From Pseudomonadota bacterium (GTDB lineage: Bacteria > Myxococcota_A > Polyangia > Polyangiales > Polyangiaceae), in contig JAEYYX010000122.1 in assembly GCA_023428245.1 (NCBI GenBank), forward strand, positions 1 through 37,793: a DNA stretch of 37,793 bases, read 5' to 3'. Position numbers and translations under genes: made by a program. Under the pieces are notes generated by a model. That model was not told the DNA's origin. It worked only from the letters and a program-made list of their open reading frames with translations, and did not search any database. Below are positions 16,193 to 23,918 of the stretch, piece by piece. How positions within the stretch are numbered: the stretch's first letter is position 1; each line of letters starts with the position of its first letter.

Positions 16193-16773
16193 AGCTTACC
16201 ATTGCCACCGCAACGGGCGCCGATCACCCGGCGCTCGTCGAGTTCTTCGAGAGAGCGGGTTCCTCCTGCTTCTGTCATTATCACGAGTTCGAAGGTGATG
16301 CGCGCGCCTTTCAGTACTCGCTTGCGACGAACTCCGCCTCCCACAAGGAAGCCCTCCGCGAAAAACTCCATGCTGGCACCTTTCAGGCCCTCGTCGCCTG
16401 GCGGGGCGATCGCATCGTCGGCTTTTTGCGCTTTGGTCCTCCCGAGCGGAACAAGCAGCTGACCCAGCGGATCTACCGCGACTTGCCTTGTTTTTCGGGA
16501 CCGCCTCGGCGAAGAGCGAGCATTTTTTGCATGCTCGTGATCCCTGAGCTCAGGCGCCAGGGGGTGGCCCGGGCGCTCGTTCAAGCTCTGGACGAAGGAG
16601 CGCGAGCGCTCGGCTACGAGGAGATCGAAGCCCTCCCGCGGGGCACGACGGGCGGCATGGACGAAGAGTATTGGACGGGGCCCTTCGGGCTCTTTGAAAA
16701 GCAAGGCTTCACTGTCGTGCACGATTTCGAGCCCTATCCTGTCGTGCGCCGGTCTTTGGGGCGCGGCTCCTGA
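16189..16773 (+). CDS. GNAT-family N-acetyltransferase
   Basis: A 194-aa acetyl-CoA-dependent acetyltransferase of unknown substrate. The acetyl-CoA-binding motif A is FCMLVIPELRRQGVARALVQAL (R/Q-x-x-G-x-G/A type). The C-terminal GPFGLFEKQGFTVVHDFEPYPVVRR fits the GNAT motif B and closing strand. The N-terminus has an unusual SSCFCHYHEFEG stretch with two Cys and two His, which could bind metal or simply mark a subfamily. It starts with TTG overlapping the gatA stop and is therefore coupled to gatCA, although no known step of the amidotransferase pathway needs it. Confidence 0.85.
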   Translation: MKLTIATATGADHPALVEFFERAGSSCFCHYHEFEGDARAFQYSLATNSASHKEALREKLHAGTFQALVAWRGDRIVGFLRFGPPERNKQLTQRIYRDLPCFSGPPRRRASIFCMLVIPELRRQGVARALVQALDEGARALGYEEIEALPRGTTGGMDEEYWTGPFGLFEKQGFTVVHDFEPYPVVRRSLGRGS

Positions 16774-17133
16774 GTTCGGACTGGGGAGCGGAATCCCGCG
16801 CAGTCGACAAGCTTGAAATTTGACTACGTCTCGCGCTCTTCGGGTGTGCCTCTATCGGGGGGAGTTTTCGCGGCCGGTAGGCCCTTTTCTGTGTCTCGCC
16901 GCTGTCTCGTTCCGAGAGGAGGGACAATGGTGAGCTCGAAGCCCCGCGGGGAGAGCGCGCGAGCGGCTAGCGGCGCACGCATTGTGTGACGCCCGGTGCG
17001 GCTCATCAGGCGCGGCAGATTCCGGCTGAAGGCTGCGTAGAACTCTCCTAGGGGCGCGCGACCGTCGAACTCTTGCGCAACGGGGCGCACTCTGGGCCGA
17101 GGATCGGCGCGCGCCCACTCGAGGGAACTCGAC
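16774..17133. other. 360-bp intergenic region between GNAT and kinase genes
   Basis: No firm gene. A 20-codon plus-strand mini-ORF (16927-16989) has AGGAGG 4 bases before its ATG. An 88-codon minus-strand frame (17090-16824) has fairly coding-like codons but no Shine-Dalgarno and no recognised family. Either could be real; neither is convincing. No terminator with a T-run was found. Confidence 0.4.
16927..16989 (+). CDS. Possible 20-aa mini-ORF with strong ribosome binding site
   Basis: An ATG with AGGAGG at 16917-16922 opens a 20-codon frame ending in TGA, about 145 bp upstream of the membrane kinase. The peptide is Ser/Ala/Arg-rich with no known motif. It could be a leader peptide or chance; the purine-rich site is the only support. 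Confidence 0.2.
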   Translation: MVSSKPRGESARAASGARIV

Positions 17134-18972
17134 TTGACGAAGAGGGCGGCTCTAGCAAGGGTGAAAGAACGAGAGGGCGACGTGGGCGACGCGAGGAAAC
17201 AGGAGCTGACTCCCGGACAGGTCGTTCCGGGAACGCCCTATCAGGTCATCGGCCTGCTCGGTCAGGGGGGCATGGGCCGAGTCTACGAAGTCGTCCATCG
17301 CGTCCTCGGTCGCCATTTCGTCTTGAAGGTGCTCCACGGACAGCTCGCTCAGCGAGCTGATCTCGTAGAGCGCATGGCGAATGAATGGCGCACCTTGGGC
17401 GCCTTGAACCACCGCAACATCGTCGCGGTCACCGACGCCGGCTACACGTCCGATCGGATCCCTTATTACGTCATGGAGAAGCTCGACGGGGAGACCCTCG
17501 CAGACTTGCTCAGGCGAGAACGGACTCTGCCGGTGCGGCGCGCCGCTCACTATATCGCCGGTGTGCTCGATGGGCTGGCGGCAGCGCACGCTCTCGGCGC
17601 GATCCACCGCGACATCAAACCGCAAAATATCTTCGTCTCCGGCGGCGACGCGAAGGTCCTCGACTTCGGGGTCGCGAAGCTGACGGAAGGGAGCCGCGTC
17701 GTCACCGCCGCCGGTTTGACCGTCGGCACTCCGCGCTACATGTCCCCGGAACAGGCCGCGGGTCAGCCGATCGATGGTCGCTCGGATATCTACGCGACGG
17801 GCCTCGTGTTTTACGAGCTGCTCACCGGACGGAGCCCCTTTTCGCACGTCAAAGAGCCCCATGAGCTCGTCCTCGCGCACATCTCGGAGGAGCCGGCGCG
17901 CGTCGATTGGATCGTGAGGAGCCTCCCGGAACACGTCGGCGATCTCTTGCATCGCTGGCTCGCCAAGGTCCCCGACGCGCGCCCGCCGACGGCGGCCGCC
18001 GCTCTCAAAGAACTCATGGCTCTCGTCGCGGGATTGACCGGCGAAGTCACGCGCGTCGAGGACGTCACGAGCGCCGGCGCCTATGAGGCGGAGACGCTGG
18101 GTCCTGCGCCGGTCAAGACACCGGGCGCTTGCTCGGGGCCTCCACCCGCTCTGCTCGAGGTGGCCGACGCCCCGAGCTTTTCTCGAGAAAGACCAGCGAA
18201 AGAAGAGCGCCAGGAGCCGACGGCTTTCGCGCCGACGATCGACGCTCCTCCGAAACGCTTGGAGCGGCCCGGACAGTCGGACCGTTCTGCGCCGCGCGCG
18301 GCGCGCGCCGAGGCGCTGCTCCGGGAGACGCCGGCGCCTGTCGCGCGGATGGCCTCGGTGAGTCGCGGGAGCAAGTCCCCTTGGGCGATGGTGTCCTTGC
18401 TCGTCGGAATGGCGGTGGCGGGAGGAACCAGCGCCTGGCTCCTCCAAGGGGTGCTCCGTGGAACGCTCACCTCGGCGGGAGCTCCTGAAGAAGAATCCTT
18501 CGTCGAGGAGGAGGCCGAAGGAGGTGGCGTCACCGAAGAGCCGCCCCGACCTGAAGCGGTGTCTGCTCGGGCGGTGACCCCCGGGGACGCTCCTAGCCCC
18601 GCAGAGGACAAGGGCGAGGAAAAACGGGCGCCGGCCCCGACGGCCCCGGGGGCAGCTCTCCCAAGGGGTCAGGCGCCGTCCTCATCGGTCGCCCCCTCGG
18701 TCGCCCCCTCGGTCGCCCCCTCGGCCGCCCCCTCGGTCGCCCCCTCGGCCATCACCCCAAGCTCAACAGGCCCCTCCGCGCCCGCGACGGCGGCGACCGC
18801 TCCGCGCGCCCCGTCTCCCACCGCAAAAACCCCATCGGACCCTCTGGCGATCGACCCCTTTGGCGTCGAGAAGAAAGTTCCTCCGAAAAAGGAACCCTCC
18901 CCACCGAAGAGCCCGGGAACGACCACGACGACCCGGAGCACGGGTTCCGCGCTGCCTTCGAGCGGGCTTTGA
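17134..18972 (+). CDS. Membrane-anchored Ser/Thr protein kinase with Pro/Ala-rich tail
   Basis: 612 aa from a TTG at 17134 with GAGGGA 7 bases upstream; GTG codons at 17161 and 17182 are alternatives. The kinase domain (about 36-300) has glycine loop GQGGMGRVYE, Lys65, HRDIKPQN (Asp160, Asn165) and LDFGVAK, so it should be active. After a disordered linker comes one transmembrane helix (about 415-440). The remaining 170 residues are periplasmic, Glu-rich then Pro/Ala/Ser/Thr-rich, with five SVAP-type repeats. There is no PASTA, WD40 or other sensor fold. The tail could span periplasm or peptidoglycan as a passive tether. The signal and targets are unknown. No partner gene is coupled. Confidence 0.9.
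   Translation: MTKRAALARVKEREGDVGDARKQELTPGQVVPGTPYQVIGLLGQGGMGRVYEVVHRVLGRHFVLKVLHGQLAQRADLVERMANEWRTLGALNHRNIVAVTDAGYTSDRIPYYVMEKLDGETLADLLRRERTLPVRRAAHYIAGVLDGLAAAHALGAIHRDIKPQNIFVSGGDAKVLDFGVAKLTEGSRVVTAAGLTVGTPRYMSPEQAAGQPIDGRSDIYATGLVFYELLTGRSPFSHVKEPHELVLAHISEEPARVDWIVRSLPEHVGDLLHRWLAKVPDARPPTAAAALKELMALVAGLTGEVTRVEDVTSAGAYEAETLGPAPVKTPGACSGPPPALLEVADAPSFSRERPAKEERQEPTAFAPTIDAPPKRLERPGQSDRSAPRAARAEALLRETPAPVARMASVSRGSKSPWAMVSLLVGMAVAGGTSAWLLQGVLRGTLTSAGAPEEESFVEEEAEGGGVTEEPPRPEAVSARAVTPGDAPSPAEDKGEEKRAPAPTAPGAALPRGQAPSSSVAPSVAPSVAPSAAPSVAPSAITPSSTGPSAPATAATAPRAPSPTAKTPSDPLAIDPFGVEKKVPPKKEPSPPKSPGTTTTTRSTGSALPSSGL
18685..18744 (+). repeat. Five tandem 12-bp repeats encoding SVAP/SAAP
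   Basis: Five in-frame copies of a 12-base unit (tcggtcgccccc, one copy with a single T-to-C change) in the kinase tail. It is an in-frame minisatellite whose copy number can change without a frameshift. Confidence 0.9.
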
Positions 18973-19091
18973 GCCTGGGTCAGCCCCGGGTCCCCTCTAG
19001 CGCTCCCGGAGCGGGCTTTCCTGCCTAAACCACTGCTCAAAAAGCCGAAGTTCCTTTACGGGAGCCCCGGCGCGGACTAAGAACCGCGCCC

Positions 19092-19112
19092 CCGAGCATT
19101 TTTGCTCGGTTT
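19092..19112 (+). terminator. Hairpin upstream of rpsB (terminator or leader element)
   Basis: A 7-bp perfect stem, CCGAGCA with TGCTCGG, around a TTTT loop and followed by TTTG. It lies 120 bp after the kinase stop and 110 bp before the rpsB start. It may end the kinase transcript, or be part of the rpsB leader, where S2 autoregulation is known in other bacteria. Confidence 0.5.
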
Positions 19113-19221
19113 GAAAACAACGACACACGCTCTCAAGCGAAAATGTTGTCCTCCGGTGCTCGAGATTTCGGGCTGAGGCGGCAGAGAGCGGAGGCCCAAC
19201 CGAAAAGGACACTCGCAAAAA

Positions 19222-20124
19222 ATGGCACATCAAGATCCCTCTCAAGGACTCAACGACTTCATCATCCCCGATCAGACCGTAGCTGCACCGCTTGTCGGCA
19301 CCGCAGCCCTCGCTGGAGACCGCGCTCGCGCTGAGGCCATGGGCCAGCTCGAGGCGACCCTGCGCGACCCGGAGAACCCTGTCACGGTTCGTGAGCTCTT
19401 TGATTGTGGTGTTCACTTCGGCCACCAGACCCGCCGCTGGAACCCCAAGATGCGCCCGTACATCTACGGTGCTCGCCAAGGCATTCACATCATCGACCTC
19501 GACCAAACGGTCAGCCTTGCGCAGCGCGCCACGCGCTTCGTCACAGATCTCGTCAGCCGCGGCGGCAACGTCCTGTTCGTTGGCACCAAGCGCCAGTCCC
19601 AGGAAATCATCCGCACCGAGGCGCAGAGGGCGCAGATGTTCTACGTCACGAACCGCTGGCTCGGAGGCACGTTGACCAACTTCCGCACCATGAAGGGTGG
19701 CCTCGAGCGTCTGCGTTCTCTCGAGCGCATGCGCGAAGACGGAACCTACGAGCAGCTCCTCAAGAAGGAGACCGTTCAGCTCGAGAAGGAGCGTGCTCGC
19801 CTCGAGAAGTACGTCGGCGGCATGAAGGGAATGCCCGGCGTTCCCCAAGCGATGTTCATCATCGATCCGGCTCAGGAGACGATTGCAGTCCAGGAGGCGC
19901 GTAAGCTCGGCGTTCCGATCATCGCCATCACGGACACGAACTGCGATCCGAGCCTCGTTGACTTCGTCATCCCGGGCAACGACGACGCGATCCGCTCGAT
20001 CCGTCTGATCACCGGCATGATCGCTGACGCTTGCATCCAGGGTGCGCTCCGTCGTCGTGACGGTGGCGGCCGTGAGCGGTCGCAGGATCGCGAGACCCCC
20101 GTCGTTTACGCTGGCCGTCGCTGA
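19222..20124 (+). CDS. rpsB: 30S ribosomal protein S2 with N-terminal extension
   Basis: Small-subunit protein S2. The core from VTVRELFDCGVHFGHQTRRWNPKM to VDFVIPGNDDAIRSIRLI is fully conserved, including RWLGGTLTNF and ITDTNCDPS. The 300-aa frame has about 53 extra residues before the core, ahead of a core that normally starts within the first few residues. ATG 19222 has AAAGGA 12 bases upstream; ATG 19339 would trim the extension to 14 residues. The C-terminus is short, Arg-rich and lacks the acidic tail of E. coli S2. It is followed by tsf, as in most bacteria. Confidence 0.96.
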   Translation: MAHQDPSQGLNDFIIPDQTVAAPLVGTAALAGDRARAEAMGQLEATLRDPENPVTVRELFDCGVHFGHQTRRWNPKMRPYIYGARQGIHIIDLDQTVSLAQRATRFVTDLVSRGGNVLFVGTKRQSQEIIRTEAQRAQMFYVTNRWLGGTLTNFRTMKGGLERLRSLERMREDGTYEQLLKKETVQLEKERARLEKYVGGMKGMPGVPQAMFIIDPAQETIAVQEARKLGVPIIAITDTNCDPSLVDFVIPGNDDAIRSIRLITGMIADACIQGALRRRDGGGRERSQDRETPVVYAGRR

Positions 20125-20145
20125 GCGGCTTCGAACCTGAGGCAT

Positions 20146-20181
20146 GGGCGCTCCGGCACCGCATCCGGTGCTCTGGCGCCC
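20146..20181 (+). promoter_or_regulatory. Long rpsB-tsf intercistronic hairpin
   Basis: A 16-position stem with two mismatches and two G-U pairs (GGGCGC at 20146-20151 with GCGCCC at 20176-20181, inner CGGCACCG with CGGTGC) around a CATC loop. It is followed by C-rich, not T-rich, sequence. An RNA processing, stability or partial-attenuation element is more likely than an intrinsic terminator. Confidence 0.55.
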
Positions 20182-20263
20182 CCCCCCGAGGACCGAGGAG
20201 TCCGCGCGACAATGTGTCCGCGAGCGCTCCTCGGTTCCACCCAAAGAGAGGCACAAGTTACCA

Positions 20264-21193
20264 ATGGCACAAATTAGTATGCAACTCGTCAAGGAGCTCC
20301 GGGACAGGACCCAGGCTGGGCTCAATGACTGCAAGAGCGCGCTCACCGAAGCTGAGGGCGATATGGACAAGGCTGTCGAGATCATCCTGAAGAAGGGTCT
20401 GGCCAAGAGCGCCAAGCGCGCCGGTGCGGTCGCCGCGGAAGGTGTCGTTACCACGCGGGTCGCCGCTGGTCAGAAGAGCGCCGTCGTCGTCGAGGTGAAC
20501 ATCCAGACGGACTTCGCTGCGCGCAACGAGGACTTCCTCGCGTTCGTCGAGAAGGTTTCCGAGGCGGCCGAAAAGGCCAAGAACGGCGCTGATCTGCTCA
20601 GCGAGCCCATGCCGGGCGGCACAGGCACCGTCGAGGACAACCGCGCGGCGCTCGTCGGGCGTCTCGGCGAGAACATCACCGTTCGTCGCTGGGATCGTCT
20701 CAGCGTGGACGGGCCCGGGATCGTCGCGAGCTACGTGCACATGGGCGGCAAGATCGGTGTCTTGCTCGCGGTGCGCGCGGATAGCGACTCGGTGGCTCAG
20801 AAGTCGAACTCGGTCATCGAGACGACCGCCATGCAGATCGCTGCCATGGCCCCTCCGTTCCTGAAGGGCTCAGACGTGCCCGACTCGGCCAAGAAGGCTC
20901 AGGCCGAAATCTTTGCCGCACAGCTCGCCGAGGAAGGCAAGATCCCCGAGGAGAAGCGCCCCCAGGTCATCGAGGGCAAGGTCCAGAAGTGGGTCAAGGA
21001 GATCTGTCTCCTCGATCAGCCGAGTGTCGTCGAGCCGAAGCTCACCGTCCTCGACCAACTCAATGCTGCTGCCAAAGAGGCGGGTGGCTCTCTCGAGATC
21101 GTCGGCTTCGTCCGCTTCGAGCGCGGCGAAGGCATCGAGGTTCCCCAAGGTGCGGACTTCGCGGCTGAAGTTGCTGCGATGGCCAAGGGCTGA
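20264..21193 (+). CDS. tsf: Translation elongation factor Ts
   Basis: Nucleotide exchange factor that regenerates EF-Tu-GTP. It has 309 aa from ATG 20264; the frame is open further upstream but without similarity. The N-terminal UBA-like domain (VKELRDRTQAGLNDCKSALTEAEGDMDKAVEIILKKG) and the signature VVVEVNIQTDFAARNEDF are clear. The second half, with SLEIVGFVRFERGEG, completes the dimerisation domain. It lies 139 bp after rpsB, separated by a strong hairpin, and is followed by a terminator. Confidence 0.97.
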   Translation: MAQISMQLVKELRDRTQAGLNDCKSALTEAEGDMDKAVEIILKKGLAKSAKRAGAVAAEGVVTTRVAAGQKSAVVVEVNIQTDFAARNEDFLAFVEKVSEAAEKAKNGADLLSEPMPGGTGTVEDNRAALVGRLGENITVRRWDRLSVDGPGIVASYVHMGGKIGVLLAVRADSDSVAQKSNSVIETTAMQIAAMAPPFLKGSDVPDSAKKAQAEIFAAQLAEEGKIPEEKRPQVIEGKVQKWVKEICLLDQPSVVEPKLTVLDQLNAAAKEAGGSLEIVGFVRFERGEGIEVPQGADFAAEVAAMAKG

Positions 21194-21220
21194 GCCCGGC
21201 GGCTTGTCTGCCTTCGAAGC

Positions 21221-21255
21221 GAGCGCCGAGCGAAAGCCCGGCGCTCTTCTTCTTT
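21221..21255 (+). terminator. Rho-independent terminator of rpsB-tsf
   Basis: An 8-bp GC stem (GAGCGCCG 21221-21228 with CGGCGCTC 21239-21246), a 10-base loop that can itself pair, then TTCTTCTTT. Confidence 0.88.
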
Positions 21256-21394
21256 GTCGAAAGTGAGCTCTTTGAGCGAGGGGTTGGTCGGTCGACGCTC
21301 GATCGTTGAGTGAGAGCGAACAGTGAGAGTGGTCTCAGCAGAGGACGAGGAGCCCGAAGCTTGCGGACTTTTTTGGTCGCCGTGCTCGGGAGAA

Positions 21395-21453
21395 CTCGGG
21401 ATAGTCCTTACGGCGAGGGCCTGGGGTGCGCGGGCCCCTCGGGATAGTCTTAC
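21395..21453. repeat. Short direct repeat at the epimerase gene end
   Basis: Near-identical 16-17-base copies (ctcgggatagtcCttac; the second copy lacks one C) at 21395-21411 and 21438-21453. The second includes the epimerase stop codon. This is probably a small local duplication; no other gene is seen between tsf and the epimerase. Confidence 0.6.
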
Positions 21454-22412
21454 TGAGAGCCGCCACGGGCTGTGTACCAGTCGTAGAACGCCTGGAGGCC
21501 ATCGGGGACAGATACCTTCGGATCATAGCCGAGCAGGCGTCGGGCCTTGTCGATCTTGGCGTAGGTCAAGCTGACGTCCGCGGCCGGAAGCGGAGCGGCC
21601 TGAGAGTTCGGCGCTTTTCCAGACAGCTGACACAATTCACTCACGAACTCGGACAAGAGGATCGGCTCACCACGGCCGAGGTTGATGATCTCGTAGCCGA
21701 GTCGCCTGTCGGCGGCAGCGACGACACCCGAGACGATGTCCTCGACAAAGGTCCAGTCGCGCCTGACTGCGCCCCCCTGATAGAGGCGGATCGGCGTGCC
21801 CTTGAGCATGCTCTCCATGAGCAAGAAGGGCATCATGTCGGGGCGGTTGCGCGGGCCGTAGACCGTGAAGAAGCGGAGCGCGGTGACGTCGAGGCCGTGC
21901 AAGTGGTGGTAACTGTGGGCGAGAAGCTCGGCGGCGCGTTTCGTCGCGGGGTAGGGAGCGAGCGGGCGATCGCAAGGATCGCTCTCGTCGAAGGGGACTC
22001 GATCCGTGTTCCCGTAGGCTGACGAGGTCGAGGCGAGCACGAAGTTCGGGAGACCATGGGCGACGGCCTGGTCGAGGAGATTGAGGGTGCCGCGGAGGTT
22101 GACGTCGGCGTAGAGGCCGGGATTGTCCTGGGATGCGCGCACTCCGGCCATGGCGGCGAGGTGGATCACGGCGTCGGGCTTGGTTCGAGTGAACAGGCGC
22201 GCGAGCCCCGCTTCGTCACGGATGTCGCCTTCGACGAATTCGAATTCGCCCCCCGCGCCCTGAAGCTCCTTCAGATTGTTCCGTTTCTGGGCCGGGCTGT
22301 AGTAGTCGCAAAGGTTATCGAGTCCGACCACGCGGTCGCCGCGTCCGAGCAGGCGCAGGCATGTCGCTGTGCCGATAAAACCCGCCGCGCCCGTCACAAG
22401 TGTCGTGCCCAT
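21450..22412 (-). CDS. NAD-dependent nucleotide-sugar epimerase (UDP-glucuronate 4-epimerase-like)
   Basis: 320 aa from ATG 22412, preceded by AAGG 5 bases upstream; the open frame before it is not protein-like. It is an extended SDR: GAAGFIG NAD motif, LDNLCDYYSPAQKRNNL (typical of UDP-glucuronate/UDP-galactose 4-epimerases), STSSAYG, YPATK catalytic pair (Tyr154, Lys158), then RFFTVYGPRNRPDMM and RDWTFVEDIV. It would supply sugars for polysaccharide or glycan synthesis. The exact substrate is not fixed by sequence alone. No other sugar genes are nearby. It is divergent from the thi operon. Confidence 0.88.
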   Translation of the reverse strand: MGTTLVTGAAGFIGTATCLRLLGRGDRVVGLDNLCDYYSPAQKRNNLKELQGAGGEFEFVEGDIRDEAGLARLFTRTKPDAVIHLAAMAGVRASQDNPGLYADVNLRGTLNLLDQAVAHGLPNFVLASTSSAYGNTDRVPFDESDPCDRPLAPYPATKRAAELLAHSYHHLHGLDVTALRFFTVYGPRNRPDMMPFLLMESMLKGTPIRLYQGGAVRRDWTFVEDIVSGVVAAADRRLGYEIINLGRGEPILLSEFVSELCQLSGKAPNSQAAPLPAADVSLTYAKIDKARRLLGYDPKVSVPDGLQAFYDWYTARGGSQ

Positions 22413-22428
22413 TTTTACCTTGATCTGG

Positions 22429-22470
22429 TCCCTCTTGGGTCCCTCTTGGGCCCCTCTTGACGCAAGAGGG
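22429..22470. promoter_or_regulatory. Three CCCTCTTG repeats plus inverted copy in divergent promoter
   Basis: Two perfect 11-bp tandem copies (22429-22439, 22440-22450) and a third partial copy (22452-22459) are followed by the inverted copy CAAGAGGG (22463-22470). The third copy and the inverted copy form an 8-bp stem with an ACG loop. It sits between the epimerase and the thi operon, close to both starts. It could be an operator array or an epimerase 5' UTR hairpin. No TPP riboswitch signature (CTGAGA box) is visible here. Confidence 0.6.
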
Positions 22471-22492
22471 AGTAGAGGCGGATTGTCGGCGC

Positions 22493-22768
22493 ATGACAAG
22501 TGATCATCTTTCGGCGCTGCTCGAAGCAGCAGGCGCCACCCAGGACGACGGCTGGTCTGTGCTCGGGGACGATCGGACGATGACCCTTCACGCCGCCTAT
22601 CAGGGAGTCGCTTTGAATATCTCGCGGGTCCAGAAAGTCCGAGTGGTGGGCGAGTTGCTCCATGCCATGTCGGCGCGGGGCGAGCTGACTGTGCTCTGTG
22701 TTTCTGACCTCTTCGCAGGCGCCGTCGAAGGTCAGTCGAAGACGGTGCGGGCGGCCGGGTTCCGATGA
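22493..22768 (+). CDS. Small conserved-looking protein upstream of thiG, unknown
   Basis: 91 aa from ATG 22493; a TTG at 22457 lies inside the repeat hairpin and is less likely. I do not recognise the family. The sequence starts with an amphipathic helix (HLSALLEAAGA), then alternating short strands (LHAAYQGVALNISRV, GELTVLCVSDLFAGAVE), suggesting a small alpha/beta fold. There is no Cys pair and no C-terminal Gly-Gly, so it is not ThiS. Its stop overlaps the thiG ATG (ATGA), placing it firmly in the thi operon. Confidence 0.7.
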   Translation: MTSDHLSALLEAAGATQDDGWSVLGDDRTMTLHAAYQGVALNISRVQKVRVVGELLHAMSARGELTVLCVSDLFAGAVEGQSKTVRAAGFR

Positions 22769-23553
22769 GCTCCGATCTCCCGAGCTCCTCTTTCCGCGTC
22801 GGGGGAACCGAGCTCAAGAGCCGGCTCATCGTCGGGACCGGGAAATACAAGAGCGTCGCCGAGACGGAAGCGGCGCTCGAAGCGGCAGGTGCCGATCTCG
22901 TGACCGTCGCGCTCCGGCGCGTGAACCTTTCGGAGTGCGGCGAAGGCTCGCTCATGGGGCTGCTCCAGAGTGGGCGCTACAAGGTCCTGCCGAACACGGC
23001 TGGCTGTTACACGGCGGACGAAGCTGTGCGCACGCTTCGCTTGGCCCGTGAGCTTGGCATGGGCTCTTTGGTCAAGCTCGAGGTCATCGGCGATCCGAAA
23101 ACGCTCTACCCGGACAACGAGCAGACCCTAGTGGCCGCGAAATTGCTCATCGCGGAGGGCTTTACGGTTCTCCCCTATTGTATCGACGATCCCATCGTGT
23201 GCCGGAAGCTCGAGGAGCTCGGCTGCGCGGCTGTGATGCCCCTGGCTGCGCCGATCGGGTCTGGCCTCGGCATCCGAAATCCTCATAACCTTGCGCTCAT
23301 TATTGAGCAGGCGAAGGTACCGGTGATCGTCGACGCGGGCGTCGGTACGGCGAGTGACGTGGCGGTCGCGATGGAGCTTGGCTGTGACGGGGTGCTTTTG
23401 AATACCGCGATCGCGCACGCCAAAGACCCTGTGCTCATGGCAAGGGCCATGAAGCTCGCTGTTCAGGCAGGTAGAGCGGCGTTTTTGGCCGGCCGAATGC
23501 AGAAGCAAGCCTATGCGAACGCTTCGAGTCCGACCGCCGGACTCATCGAGTGA
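22765..23553 (+). CDS. thiG: Thiazole synthase
   Basis: Makes the thiazole phosphate of thiamine from 1-deoxyxylulose 5-phosphate, dehydroglycine and ThiS thiocarboxylate. It is a 262-aa TIM barrel. The Schiff-base Lys104 in SLVKLEVIGD is present, with NTAGCYTADEAV, MPLAAPIGSGLGIRNP, VIVDAGVGTASD and the VLLNTAIAHAKDPV motif. It overlaps its neighbours by 4 bp on both sides. ThiS, ThiF and a ThiO or ThiH are absent from the window. Confidence 0.96.
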   Translation: MSSDLPSSSFRVGGTELKSRLIVGTGKYKSVAETEAALEAAGADLVTVALRRVNLSECGEGSLMGLLQSGRYKVLPNTAGCYTADEAVRTLRLARELGMGSLVKLEVIGDPKTLYPDNEQTLVAAKLLIAEGFTVLPYCIDDPIVCRKLEELGCAAVMPLAAPIGSGLGIRNPHNLALIIEQAKVPVIVDAGVGTASDVAVAMELGCDGVLLNTAIAHAKDPVLMARAMKLAVQAGRAAFLAGRMQKQAYANASSPTAGLIE

Positions 23554-23915
23554 AATCGCTCGCGATAGCGTCGAACCTGAGCTTGATAGCTGTCATTTTC
23601 TGGCTGGGGCTCTCGCCGCTGCCGCCGGGAGATGTCCCGCTTCCCTCGAACGACAAGGTCGGGCACGCGCTGGCTTTTTTCGCCGTTGGCATCGCTCAGT
23701 ACTGGCTCTATCTGACTCTCTTCCCCGAGGCGCGTGGAAGCGACAAGGCGCGCCTCGGCGCAGGCCTTGCGACGCTTGGCGCTACGAGCCTCGGGGGTGC
23801 TCTTGAGCTTGCACAGATGTTTGTGCCAGCGCGCCAGGCGGAGTTCGGGGATCTTGTGGCTGATTTCGTCGGCGCCGCCCTTGGCGTAGTTCTGATGTTT
23901 CTCTTCGTTCGCTGA
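23550..23915 (+). CDS. VanZ-like membrane protein
   Basis: 121 aa with about four hydrophobic segments. The layout is VanZ-like: an N-terminal helix ending in SPLPPGDVP, then NDKVGHALAFFAVG (the conserved D-K-x-x-H), ELAQMFVPARQAEFGDLVADFVGAALG (E-x-x-Q and D-x-x-x-N/D-x-x-G), and a last helix. VanZ relates to teicoplanin resistance, but most homologues have no known role. It starts with GTG overlapping the thiG stop, inside the thiamine operon, which is unexpected. Confidence 0.82.
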   Translation: MKSLAIASNLSLIAVIFWLGLSPLPPGDVPLPSNDKVGHALAFFAVGIAQYWLYLTLFPEARGSDKARLGAGLATLGATSLGGALELAQMFVPARQAEFGDLVADFVGAALGVVLMFLFVR

Positions 23916-23918
23916 GCT

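Noticed and set aside
18997..20454. 485-codon minus-strand frame opposite rpsB
   Set aside because: Antisense to the conserved rpsB and tsf start; no motif.
22413..22492. TPP riboswitch upstream of the thi operon
   Set aside because: Only 80 bases are available and the conserved CTGAGA-type boxes are absent; the region is filled by repeats.
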